Below are positions 1-6,443 of a stretch of 10,686 nt of DNA, piece by piece (the first letter of the stretch is position 1; each line of letters starts with the position of its first letter). The DNA is from Candidatus Magasanikiibacteriota bacterium (GTDB taxonomy: Bacteria; Patescibacteriota; Patescibacteriia; Magasanikbacterales; UBA922): positions 1 through 10,686 of the forward strand of contig JACRPD010000018.1 in assembly GCA_016214105.1 (NCBI GenBank). Reading direction: 5' to 3'. A program made the translations under genes and the position numbers. The notes below the pieces were generated by a model. That model had not been told where the DNA came from. It was given only the letters and a program-made list of their open reading frames with translations, and ran no database searches.

Positions 1-3
1 AGA

Positions 4-48
4 CTTACAATGCTCACAAGGCTTCGTGAGCCTCGTAAGCATTGTAAG
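4..48. terminator. Long near-perfect hairpin after the HIT gene, possible terminator
   Basis: An 11-bp perfect stem (CTTACAATGCT at 4-14 with AGCATTGTAAG at 38-48) continues inward with only two mismatches through pairs 16-17/35-36 and 19-23/29-33 to a small loop. It begins 3 bp beyond the HIT stop codon, so for the minus-strand operon it is in the right place for an intrinsic terminator. The T-tract that would follow on the minus strand lies outside the window, so this cannot be confirmed. It could instead be a dispersed palindromic repeat. Confidence 0.5.
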
Positions 49-51
49 CCT

Positions 52-453
52 TCAAAAAAGTTTCGCTACTTCTCCAACTTTCACATCCCCCGGATTATTC
101 ACAATAGAGTGCATGCTTCCGCCGCCATCGCCCTCATAACGCGGCATAATATGGATGTGCAAATGCGGCACCACCTGCCCGCCAGCCGGACTTTGATTCC
201 AACCAACATTAAAACCATCCGGCTTCAACACGGCTTGAATTTTCTCCATCGCTTTCTTAATCCCCGCGGATAATTTATTCATTTCGTCGTCTGACAAATC
301 AAAATAAGTATCAATATGGCGCTTAGGGACAACAACTGTGTGGCCTTTGGCATGAGGAAAAATATCTAAAAACGCTAAAATACTCTTGTCTTCGTAAACA
401 ATATAGTTAGGCACTTCGCCTTTGATAATTTTGCAAAAGATACAATCGGACAT
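52..453 (-). CDS. HIT family nucleotide hydrolase/transferase (HINT-like)
   Basis: A complete 133-residue protein, the normal size for a HINT-branch histidine triad protein. HIT proteins hydrolyse or transfer nucleoside phosphoramidates and related nucleotides in the cytosol. The signature HLHIH is at residues 97-101; by family knowledge the middle His99 is the nucleophile. Near the N terminus a CxxC pair (Cys4, Cys7), together with His46 and His97, matches the zinc site of many bacterial HINT-like proteins. The Asn/Gly-rich stretch before the triad (FNVGWNQSPAGGQ, 81-93) is typical nucleotide-pocket sequence. The ATG at 453 lies 10 bp after the methyltransferase stop, and a weak GAG is the only SD-like element, so translation probably relies on operon coupling. 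The stop is TGA. It is the last gene of the minus-strand run; its substrate cannot be told from sequence. Confidence 0.95.
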   Translation of the reverse strand: MSDCIFCKIIKGEVPNYIVYEDKSILAFLDIFPHAKGHTVVVPKRHIDTYFDLSDDEMNKLSAGIKKAMEKIQAVLKPDGFNVGWNQSPAGGQVVPHLHIHIMPRYEGDGGGSMHSIVNNPGDVKVGEVAKLF

Positions 454-463
454 ATTTTTTACT

Positions 464-1264
464 CTATTTTTTTCTGCAAACCATTAACTCGGTACTCGGC
501 CCATCTTCACGGATAAATTTACTTGCCACTCTTTCCAGACAATATAGACACGCGCCAACTATTTTCCCGCATACCTCACTGCGCTGGACACAAGGAACAA
601 TAATTCTCCCAAAGAAAAATTTTAATAATTTATTTTCAGTATCTACCGGATAATTCATGAACAAAAACACCGGACGCCGTCTGATTATGGTAAAACCGGA
701 CATAATCAGCGCACTCTCAATTCGTTTCAGGCTGCGAGAGACATGATGCTCAAATCTTATCTCTTCACCGTGGACGAAATTATCCGTAAAAATAAAATAG
801 CCGTCGGGTTTTAATAAATTATAAATATTTTTGATTGTCTGTTCATATCGGCGATCATCCGTAATGTGAAATAACACATCCATCGCCGTTATGACATCGA
901 ATTTATCATTTAGAAAATCGCTTGCGTTCTCTTGGCTAATATCTAATTGCTCAAAAACCAATCCGGGAAATTCCTTGCGTAAACCAGTAATCGCCTGTCC
1001 GGCTATATCCACCCCGACTATTTTTTTAAAATCCAAACTCTGAAAAATTTTGATATAAAATCCAGTACCTGAATCAATATCCAATAGATGGCTATTTAAC
1101 CTGTCCTGTTTCAATTTCATTAATTCAGAGATAAAACTGGCTTTGCGCAATCTATAAAGCCACTTATTATAAGCTTCTCCAAACCCTAAACAACCAACTC
1201 CTTCCAAAGAATATTTTTCTCGCAAACGATTTTCCCAGTATTTTTGGCTGTCAAAATCTACCAT
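464..1264 (-). CDS. Class I SAM-dependent methyltransferase
   Basis: A 266-residue Rossmann-fold methyltransferase. The N terminus (KYWENRLREKYSLEG, 8-22) resembles the start of small-molecule methyltransferases of the Methyltransf_11/25 type. Motif I is LLDIDSGTGFY (60-70); the first canonical glycine of the loop is Asp64, while the later two glycines remain. The acidic residue at the end of strand 2 is Asp86 (VGVDIA), motif post-II is QLDIS (106-110), and motif IV is FDVITAMDVLFHI (122-134), followed by LLKPDGYFIFTD (150-161), the usual strand-5 region. The C-terminal 60 residues carry no recognised domain. It starts 14 bp after the large membrane protein stop and ends 10 bp before the HIT gene, so it is part of one operon. 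A glycan or lipid substrate is suggested only by its neighbours. Confidence 0.88.
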   Translation of the reverse strand: MVDFDSQKYWENRLREKYSLEGVGCLGFGEAYNKWLYRLRKASFISELMKLKQDRLNSHLLDIDSGTGFYIKIFQSLDFKKIVGVDIAGQAITGLRKEFPGLVFEQLDISQENASDFLNDKFDVITAMDVLFHITDDRRYEQTIKNIYNLLKPDGYFIFTDNFVHGEEIRFEHHVSRSLKRIESALIMSGFTIIRRRPVFLFMNYPVDTENKLLKFFFGRIIVPCVQRSEVCGKIVGACLYCLERVASKFIREDGPSTELMVCRKK

Positions 1265-1278
1265 ATCAATAATTTACT

Positions 1279-3588
1279 CTATTCCCCCGCTTTTTGCAAC
1301 CCCTTCTCCCAAACTAAAAATCCGTTTGATTGCCGAGGATTATTGCCAATTATTTCGGTAATTCGGTTGGCAATTTCTGAATCCAGATTATTCTCCGGAT
1401 AGACAAACCAACAATCAGCCGCGCCAGTCAGCGATTTCATCTTTTCTAAATCCTGCGATTCAGGATTACTAGAAAATTTATTAAATAATTCCACTCTCTC
1501 TTTCTGCCCAAACTGATAATCAATCGGAAACCCGCCACCGATAATTTTACCGGAACTCAAGCCCTCTAACGGCAACAAAACCCACGTATCCGCCAACACA
1601 CAATATCTCCTATCTCCCTTCGGCAAGCTCAGGGCAGGCTCTATCTCATATCTCAAATCACTCACCACGCCAAATTCACCCTCACTCACCACTCTCATAT
1701 CCGGCGCTGACGCGTAAGTCAAAGCGCCGAACCAGCTTAAAATAAAAACAACTAATAAAACAACCGCTCTAATCATCCAGCGCCTCGCCTGCCAACTGTT
1801 AAGCCATTTTGACAAAATATAAATTAAAAATAGTATCCACAAAAATACAAACATTAAATCCAACCGCCGCGTTAGCAAATGATCGCCGGTTAAAAATGTC
1901 CAGCTCAATAAATAACCGCCGACTACCGCTCCGGCCAAATTCAATAGCATCAGCCAGCGCCTTTCCGCGCGATCGCGCCAAACACTGACGAAAGAAAAAA
2001 TAAATAAACAAATCAAAACTGCCATCAGCGGTAAAAGCCACCAGCGCCAATTGTTAAAAATATTTTCCACGAACGCGTAATCCGGCGTGTGATTAAACCA
2101 GATATTTCCGGTCAAAATATCATGCGGACGAATCGCGCTCGCGTAAAACCAGCCGGTGAACTGGCCGGCGAGCTGTTTCAGATTAGAGAGCCGGTTTATA
2201 GAGTTAAAACTGCTATAGCCGGACGCAATCTCAATTGCCGGGATAGACGCGGCTCCGATCAAAAAAACCACAGGCTTAACCATTAAATTGCTAATTGTTA
2301 ATTGTTCATTGTTAATTCTTTTTAATAAATAACAGACGATAGATGATAAAACAACTGCGAGCAAAATCAAAATAAACTGTAAGCTGTAGCCGAAGACCAT
2401 CAACATGCTGAACAGTAACGCGTAACGGCGCTGAGAACGACCGCGATCACGCCAATATTGCAACCAGAGCATTAAAACAAAAAAGAAATTTAAATATCCC
2501 AAACTAACCGGCAAAGTCAGCGCGCCTAACGCTTGAAACGGAAAAGCGAGAAAACTCAACCACGCCAACCACAAACCGCTTCGTCTTGAACCAAAAACCA
2601 GCCAGCCGATTCTAAATAAAATAAACGGCATAACGATTGACCAAAGAACCGGCATCAGCCAGCGATTAATCGCGACTAAATCAACTCGCAAAGTTTCGGC
2701 GAGCAACACGCTGATTCCCCATAACTGGCTGTAAGCGAGTTTTTGCGGACTCAAAAATACTTCCGGTAAATTTATCCCCGCCACTTCGCGCCAGCCAACT
2801 TTTGATCCGAACAAAACCGGTAAAATCGGCTCGCCGGCCTGCAATTGCTTTTCCACGGCCAAATGCCGCCAGACATCCCCGCCCCAAGGCAATTGATGCG
2901 AAAATGGAAGATAAGAAGACAGTAAAACTGACTGTAAAACCAAAATAAACAAGATTGTTTTAGTTTTAAATTTCGCGAATAAAAAAACTCCGGACAACAG
3001 AGTTAAAATAAAAAATATCGGCAAATAATACTTGCTGATATTCTGCCACGGGGAAAATAAAACCGCACCGCTGGTCTGGCTTGCTAATAAATAAAATCCT
3101 AACGCCCAAACCAATAAATACAAACAAATCCACAGCCGATTTAGTTTGAATAAAATAAAATTATGCTGTTCTGCGCCGTCTTCCCCGGCAATAATCCGTG
3201 CTTTTTCCCTGGACCAAAATGTCGATAACAGCCAACTTAGTAAGGCGACGGAAAGATAGATATAAAAATAAGAGATAGAAGACCCGCCTCCGTCCGCCCC
3301 GAGCGGACTATGGCGGGCAGGCAGGTGATAGAAGATAACGAGAATAGAACTGACAAAACTTAGTAATAAAAACACTGTCAGCCAGCTAAAAACGCGATTG
3401 AGCCATGACGAAACCGCGAGTCCGAATGTCCGGCTGAAAACTTTCTGCCACATCACGCCAACCAGCAAAACATATGACGCGAATAAAATCCAACCCAGCC
3501 AGCTTGACTGCCAAGACGCAAACTGAAAATACTGCAAACCCAAAATGATTGCTAAAAATAGTGGTCGGAATGCTTTTTGTCTATTCAT
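1279..3588 (-). CDS. Polytopic membrane protein, GT-C glycosyltransferase-like (paralogue A)
   Basis: A 769-residue protein with a dozen or more hydrophobic segments and a C-terminal region of about 130 residues that looks soluble. I chose the ATG at 3588 because it overlaps the upstream TGA as ATGA; an in-frame ATG at 3645 would add 19 residues inside the previous gene. After a hydrophobic helix comes a loop with GGDVWRHL (Asp238, His242) and then EKQLQAGEPILP. This matches, in position and order, the FDPFIHR...EKWILEHGSIEP loop of the plus-strand gene. A first extracytoplasmic loop with an acidic residue is characteristic of GT-C enzymes (STT3, PMT, ArnT), which use polyprenyl-phosphate sugars. 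That function is inference; the protein could be a polymerase or flippase-like protein. The C-terminal region shares the pattern of YCVLAD, an IGGGFP turn and a final GFLVWEKG with its paralogue. Three different short repeats are inserted in frame (residues 90-102, 425-434, 651-658). Confidence 0.7.
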   Translation of the reverse strand: MNRQKAFRPLFLAIILGLQYFQFASWQSSWLGWILFASYVLLVGVMWQKVFSRTFGLAVSSWLNRVFSWLTVFLLLSFVSSILVIFYHLPARHSPLGADGGGSSISYFYIYLSVALLSWLLSTFWSREKARIIAGEDGAEQHNFILFKLNRLWICLYLLVWALGFYLLASQTSGAVLFSPWQNISKYYLPIFFILTLLSGVFLFAKFKTKTILFILVLQSVLLSSYLPFSHQLPWGGDVWRHLAVEKQLQAGEPILPVLFGSKVGWREVAGINLPEVFLSPQKLAYSQLWGISVLLAETLRVDLVAINRWLMPVLWSIVMPFILFRIGWLVFGSRRSGLWLAWLSFLAFPFQALGALTLPVSLGYLNFFFVLMLWLQYWRDRGRSQRRYALLFSMLMVFGYSLQFILILLAVVLSSIVCYLLKRINNEQLTISNLMVKPVVFLIGAASIPAIEIASGYSSFNSINRLSNLKQLAGQFTGWFYASAIRPHDILTGNIWFNHTPDYAFVENIFNNWRWWLLPLMAVLICLFIFSFVSVWRDRAERRWLMLLNLAGAVVGGYLLSWTFLTGDHLLTRRLDLMFVFLWILFLIYILSKWLNSWQARRWMIRAVVLLVVFILSWFGALTYASAPDMRVVSEGEFGVVSDLRYEIEPALSLPKGDRRYCVLADTWVLLPLEGLSSGKIIGGGFPIDYQFGQKERVELFNKFSSNPESQDLEKMKSLTGAADCWFVYPENNLDSEIANRITEIIGNNPRQSNGFLVWEKGLQKAGE
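1616..1641. repeat. SLPKG-type short repeat inserted in frame
   Basis: A GC-rich 26-bp block (core CTTCGGCAAGCTCAGGGCAG) inside the C-terminal region of paralogue A. On the coding strand it reads as PALSLPKG (residues 651-658). I recognise this as a variant of a widely dispersed bacterial repeat usually read as LSLSKG or ALSLPKG. It sits just before a predicted strand (RRYCVLAD) where the paralogue has only a short linker, consistent with insertion into a loop without loss of frame. Confidence 0.75.
2285..2318. repeat. A+T-rich INNEQLTI-type repeat inserted in frame
   Basis: Tandem-like units of TTAATTGTTCATTGTTAATT type lie inside paralogue A. On the coding strand they give INNEQLTISN (residues 425-434). 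The same INNEQLTI-type peptide is a familiar translation of a dispersed A+T-rich repeat in Bacteroidetes and CPR genomes. Here it lies in a short hydrophilic loop between two membrane segments (after CYLLKR, before VKPVVFLIG). Confidence 0.65.
3283..3325. repeat. GC-rich nested palindromic repeat inserted in frame
   Basis: A block far richer in G+C than its surroundings forms nested hairpins. The outer stem is CCCGCC (3283-3288) with GGCGGG (3312-3317); the inner stem is GTCCGC (3292-3297) with GCGGAC (3303-3308) around a 5-nt loop. It is followed by GCAGGCAGG-like sequence. On the coding strand it gives PARHSPLGADGGG (residues 90-102 of paralogue A), an atypical hydrophilic segment between membrane helices. 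It resembles a dispersed CPR palindromic repeat family. Confidence 0.7.
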
Positions 3589-4205
3589 ATCCCATGCGCG
3601 AACAAGCTGACCACCGCGAAACCAATCGCTAAACCAAAAATCCAAGCCGCGGCGGTAAATAAATAAGAAATATTTAATACTAAAGCCAACAAAATCAAAC
3701 AGACAGCTACCACCTGTAAAAACATTTTAATTTTGCCCCATAAATTGGCCATGCGCACATTCTTTAGTTTGTAAGAATACAGAGCGCTTGCCACAAAAGC
3801 AACTTCCATGCCCAAAACAGCAAATCCCAGCCAAAAATTAAATTTGCGAAAAACTAAAATCAAAACCATTGAGCCAACTAACAATTTATCCGCTAATGGA
3901 TCAAATAATATGCCAAATTTGGTAATTTTATCCCGCGTCCTGGCTAAAGAACCATCCAACACATCGGTAAAAGCAACCAATAAAAACAAAACAACGCCGG
4001 TTATATAGTGACCGAACAAAATTATCAAAACCACTGCTGGCGTCAAAACAATACGCAAGCCGGTAAGACGATTGGGCGTCACCCAAGTCGGAAGCCAGCG
4101 CAAAAAAACTTTTGACACCAGTTGATCGTGGGGAAAGATGTTTTTCGCCGGCATGTAAGTGAAAAGATCCGGATACTTAGCTGTAAACAACTTGATACGT
4201 TTCAT
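3585..4205 (-). CDS. CDP-alcohol phosphatidyltransferase (PgsA-like)
   Basis: A 206-residue integral membrane enzyme of the usual length for PgsA-type proteins. Such enzymes displace CMP from a CDP-alcohol, usually CDP-diacylglycerol, to make a phospholipid head group. The family signature D-x2-D-G-x2-A-R-x8-G-x3-D-x3-D is complete: Asp81, Asp84, Gly85, Ala88, Arg89, Gly98, Asp102 and Asp106; the Asp residues bind the divalent metals. The sequence WVTPNRLTGLRIVLTP (41-56) before helix 1 is typical of the family. Five to six membrane helices are visible. I start it at the ATG at 4205, because an upstream in-frame ATG (4316) would add 37 non-family residues lying over the opposite gene. It is the first gene of the minus-strand run, joined by ATGA to paralogue A. 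The acceptor (glycerol phosphate, inositol phosphate or other) cannot be decided. Confidence 0.92.
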   Translation of the reverse strand: MKRIKLFTAKYPDLFTYMPAKNIFPHDQLVSKVFLRWLPTWVTPNRLTGLRIVLTPAVVLIILFGHYITGVVLFLLVAFTDVLDGSLARTRDKITKFGILFDPLADKLLVGSMVLILVFRKFNFWLGFAVLGMEVAFVASALYSYKLKNVRMANLWGKIKMFLQVVAVCLILLALVLNISYLFTAAAWIFGLAIGFAVVSLFAHGI

Positions 4206-4219
4206 AAATGTGTTAAAAT
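4192..4219 (+). promoter_or_regulatory. Extended -10 promoter for the plus-strand GT-C-like gene
   Basis: TTGATA (4192-4197), a 16-bp spacer, then TAAAAT (4214-4219) preceded by TGT, which gives an extended -10. Transcription would start near 4226, leaving a leader of about 14 nt before the ATG at 4240 with no Shine-Dalgarno motif. The -35 lies inside the first codons of the divergent CDP-alcohol gene, so the two transcription units overlap head to head. Confidence 0.55.
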
Positions 4220-4220
4220 A

Positions 4221-4248
4221 GCTATATCTAACCAAAATTATGGAACAA
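4221..4248 (-). promoter_or_regulatory. Weak candidate promoter for the minus-strand operon
   Basis: Read on the minus strand, TTGTTC (4248-4243), a 16-bp spacer and TATAGC (4226-4221) would start transcription near 4214, a few bases ahead of the ATG at 4205. Both boxes deviate from consensus, and other placements are possible in this A+T-rich 34-bp gap. Confidence 0.25.
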
Positions 4249-6411
4249 AGCCGTCTGCTATCCGATGGAAAGTATATCACACTAGGAGCTATTTTGACAG
4301 CGCTGGTGTTATTCAATTTATGGAACCCGACCAGCGCGCTGTTGAGCGCGATAACTTTTGGCTGTTATCTGATTTTTTTAGGCCAAAATCTGGGACAGAA
4401 AATAATGCCGGATGAAAAAAAATTCTGGCAAAAAATTTTTGGGGTCATGTTGCTCATCGGACTGCAAACGATTATTTTGTCAATAGTTTATTGGTTTTAT
4501 CGGATTGATAGGCAAATCATCGCCGCGGTTATAATTTTTCTGCCAATCGGCATTTCTTTTCTTAAAATCCCCGCTATAGGCGGGTCCGCCTCGGGCGGAA
4601 AATGCGCCAGCCCGCTCGCGGATTTATCCAATGATTTTAATTGGGAATCCTATGCCGGCACCAAATCTTACTTAGCCACTAAGTTGTTAGCCATTTTTGT
4701 AATCGGCGGACAAATTTTGTTGATAATAACGCTTTGGAATAAAAGATTTTCCGATACGTTAGTCTCACCTTGGACAATCATCGGACCAAGATTTTTCGTC
4801 GTCTTTGTAATTACCACAATAGGACTGCTCTGGGTATTGCAAAAATCAAAGCACACGGCGTCTAACTTGCTATTGATTATATTGCATGCCACTTTGATTT
4901 TAAGCGTGGCAGTAATAATATTCAAAATCGGTTTTGGTTTTGATCCTTTCATTCACCGCGCCACGGAAAAATGGATACTTGAACACGGTTCTATTGAACC
5001 AAAAACCCCGTATTATTTGGGGCAATATGTTTTAATCATCCTCACTCATTTAACTACAAAAATTCCACTGGCAATCATTGATAAAATCATCGTTCCTTTG
5101 GTGGCCGGTTTGTTACTACCCCTCCTAACATACTTTTCTTTATCACGCGCCGGATTCAAAGATAAACTATATCCCGCCATCGCTCTGATGCCACTATTAC
5201 CACTAAGCTATTTCACTGTTACGACGCCAAATAATTTTGCCATCCTAATCGCCTATTTCATTTTTCTTCTGATTTGGCGCGAAAAAACCTGTTCGCAAAG
5301 CAATACTTTTTGGCTGGGATTAGTCCTGTGTTTAACAACGATCGCCATCCACCCGTTTGTCGGCCTGCCAACTGCCGTTATCTATTTTGCCTCGTATTTA
5401 TTTAAAGCCGGCAACAAAACAAAAAACGTCATTATGGCGGTAATTTATCCGCTGATTTTAGCATTAACACTGCCGGCAGCATTCTATCTGAATTCTTTGC
5501 GCAACGGCGGCGGGTTTGCTTTGGTAAATCCCCTGTCGCATTTAACAAATTTACTTCTGCTTTTCGCCAAACCGCATTGGGTCTGGCTTGATAGAGGAAA
5601 TTTTTGGTGGCAAGCTCTATATATTTATCGCAGTATGATTAAACCGCTTTTTGTGGTTACCGCAATCATCGGATTGATCATAATTATCAAAAAATATAAA
5701 AATAATCTTCCCAAATTTGTTTTTTTAAGCGCGATCGGACTTTTTGTTTCCGCGTTCATTTTGTCAACCTCAACAAAATTCGCGGAAGTAATCATGTATG
5801 AACAAAATGTTTACGCTGAACGCGTTTTGGAATTAATGCTGGTGTTGTTAGTTCCAAGCTTTGTGCTGGCCTTGCGCGAATTTTTTATTAAAATAAAAAA
5901 AGCCGGCCATAAACAATTTTTAGCGGCTTTGATTTTTTCTTTCCTGCTTCTAATTTCCTGGTACTTCACCTACCCGACCCGCGACGCGGTCGCGTTTCAT
6001 ACCGGCTGGTCAGTCCGGCAAGCGGACATTAATACGGTTAATTTCATTGACAACTTAAATCAAAACAAAAAAGATTACATCGTTATCGCCAATCAACTGC
6101 TTGGAGCGGCGGCTTTGCAAGAATTCGGATTTGAAAAATATTTCAAAACCGCAACCGGTGAACACTATTTTTATTCAATCCCCACCGGCGGACCGCTCTA
6201 CCAATATTTCCGCAAAATGGTTTATGAACAGCCCAAGCGAGAATGGATGGAATCAGCGATGGCGATTGTTGGCGTGAAAAAAGCGTTTTTTGTTCATACC
6301 AATTACTGGGCTCCGGCCGCTGAAATCCGCGACCAAGCAAAGCTGGAAGCTGACAGATGGTGGGAACTAGAAAACGGAAGAGTGTGGGTGTATGAATATA
6401 AATTAAAATAA
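4240..6411 (+). CDS. Polytopic membrane protein, GT-C glycosyltransferase-like (paralogue B)
   Basis: A 723-residue protein with many membrane helices across residues 12 to about 580 and a C-terminal domain of about 130 residues. After a helix ending in IIFKIGFG it has FDPFIHR (Asp235, His239) and EKWILEHGSIEP, then helices beginning YYLGQYVLI. This loop matches that of paralogue A at nearly the same residue number. The C-terminal region also follows the same order: KDYIVIAN, a glycine turn, a conserved YSIPTGGPLYQYF segment, VGVKKAFFVHTN and the ending GRVWVYEY. An acidic first loop in a polytopic protein points to the GT-C superfamily (polyprenyl-phosphate-sugar or oligosaccharyl transferase), but this is an inference and no family-specific motif is certain. 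It is divergent from the CDP-alcohol gene with a 34-bp gap and carries a double-hairpin repeat in frame at residues 111-120. Confidence 0.7.
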   Translation: MEQSRLLSDGKYITLGAILTALVLFNLWNPTSALLSAITFGCYLIFLGQNLGQKIMPDEKKFWQKIFGVMLLIGLQTIILSIVYWFYRIDRQIIAAVIIFLPIGISFLKIPAIGGSASGGKCASPLADLSNDFNWESYAGTKSYLATKLLAIFVIGGQILLIITLWNKRFSDTLVSPWTIIGPRFFVVFVITTIGLLWVLQKSKHTASNLLLIILHATLILSVAVIIFKIGFGFDPFIHRATEKWILEHGSIEPKTPYYLGQYVLIILTHLTTKIPLAIIDKIIVPLVAGLLLPLLTYFSLSRAGFKDKLYPAIALMPLLPLSYFTVTTPNNFAILIAYFIFLLIWREKTCSQSNTFWLGLVLCLTTIAIHPFVGLPTAVIYFASYLFKAGNKTKNVIMAVIYPLILALTLPAAFYLNSLRNGGGFALVNPLSHLTNLLLLFAKPHWVWLDRGNFWWQALYIYRSMIKPLFVVTAIIGLIIIIKKYKNNLPKFVFLSAIGLFVSAFILSTSTKFAEVIMYEQNVYAERVLELMLVLLVPSFVLALREFFIKIKKAGHKQFLAALIFSFLLLISWYFTYPTRDAVAFHTGWSVRQADINTVNFIDNLNQNKKDYIVIANQLLGAAALQEFGFEKYFKTATGEHYFYSIPTGGPLYQYFRKMVYEQPKREWMESAMAIVGVKKAFFVHTNYWAPAAEIRDQAKLEADRWWELENGRVWVYEYKLK
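4569..4599. repeat. GC-rich tandem double-hairpin repeat inserted in frame
   Basis: Two perfect hairpins abut: CCCGC (4570-4574) with GCGGG (4580-4584) around TATAG, and TCCGCC (4585-4590) with GGCGGA (4594-4599) around TCG. They encode PAIGGSASGG in a loop between membrane helices of paralogue B. A G+C-rich tail up to about 4620 (encoding CASPLAD) may belong to the same insertion. The surroundings are strongly A+T-rich, and the form resembles dispersed palindromic elements seen in CPR genomes. Confidence 0.7.
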
Positions 6412-6412
6412 T

Positions 6413-6443
6413 AGTAGAGCCGTGGCAATGCCATGTCTCTACT
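6413..6443. terminator. Bidirectional hairpin terminator between convergent genes
   Basis: Outer stem AGTAGAG (6413-6419) with CTCTACT (6437-6443), inner stem TGGCA (6423-6427) with TGCCA (6429-6433), separated by an imperfect three-base segment. It begins 2 bp after the TAA of the plus-strand gene and covers the TAG of the minus-strand ATPase. On the minus strand it is followed by the T-rich TATTATTTTAATT; on the plus strand by a shorter ATTT run. The GTAGAG...CTCTAC form also resembles a dispersed repeat family. Confidence 0.65.

Noticed and set aside
10..273. Plus-strand open frame opposite the HIT gene
   Set aside because: It is an antisense shadow of a clear HIT protein and has no recognisable motif.
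3589..3645. Extra 19 codons at the start of the large minus-strand membrane gene
   Set aside because: They lie inside the upstream CDP-alcohol gene, while the next ATG forms a standard ATGA overlap with its stop and starts just before the first membrane helix.
4206..4316. 37-residue N-terminal extension of the CDP-alcohol phosphatidyltransferase
   Set aside because: It overlaps the start of the opposite gene and its promoter, and does not look like family sequence; the ATG at 4205 gives the usual length.
4332..4341. 10-bp palindrome CAGCGCGCTG near the start of the plus-strand membrane gene
   Set aside because: It is short, unique in the window and inside ordinary coding sequence.
5980..5994. 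Perfect CGCGAC/GTCGCG hairpin in the plus-strand membrane gene
   Set aside because: It encodes a plausible part of the protein (PTRDAVA) without a change in character, and no flanking repeat structure is seen, so chance codon use is the simpler explanation.
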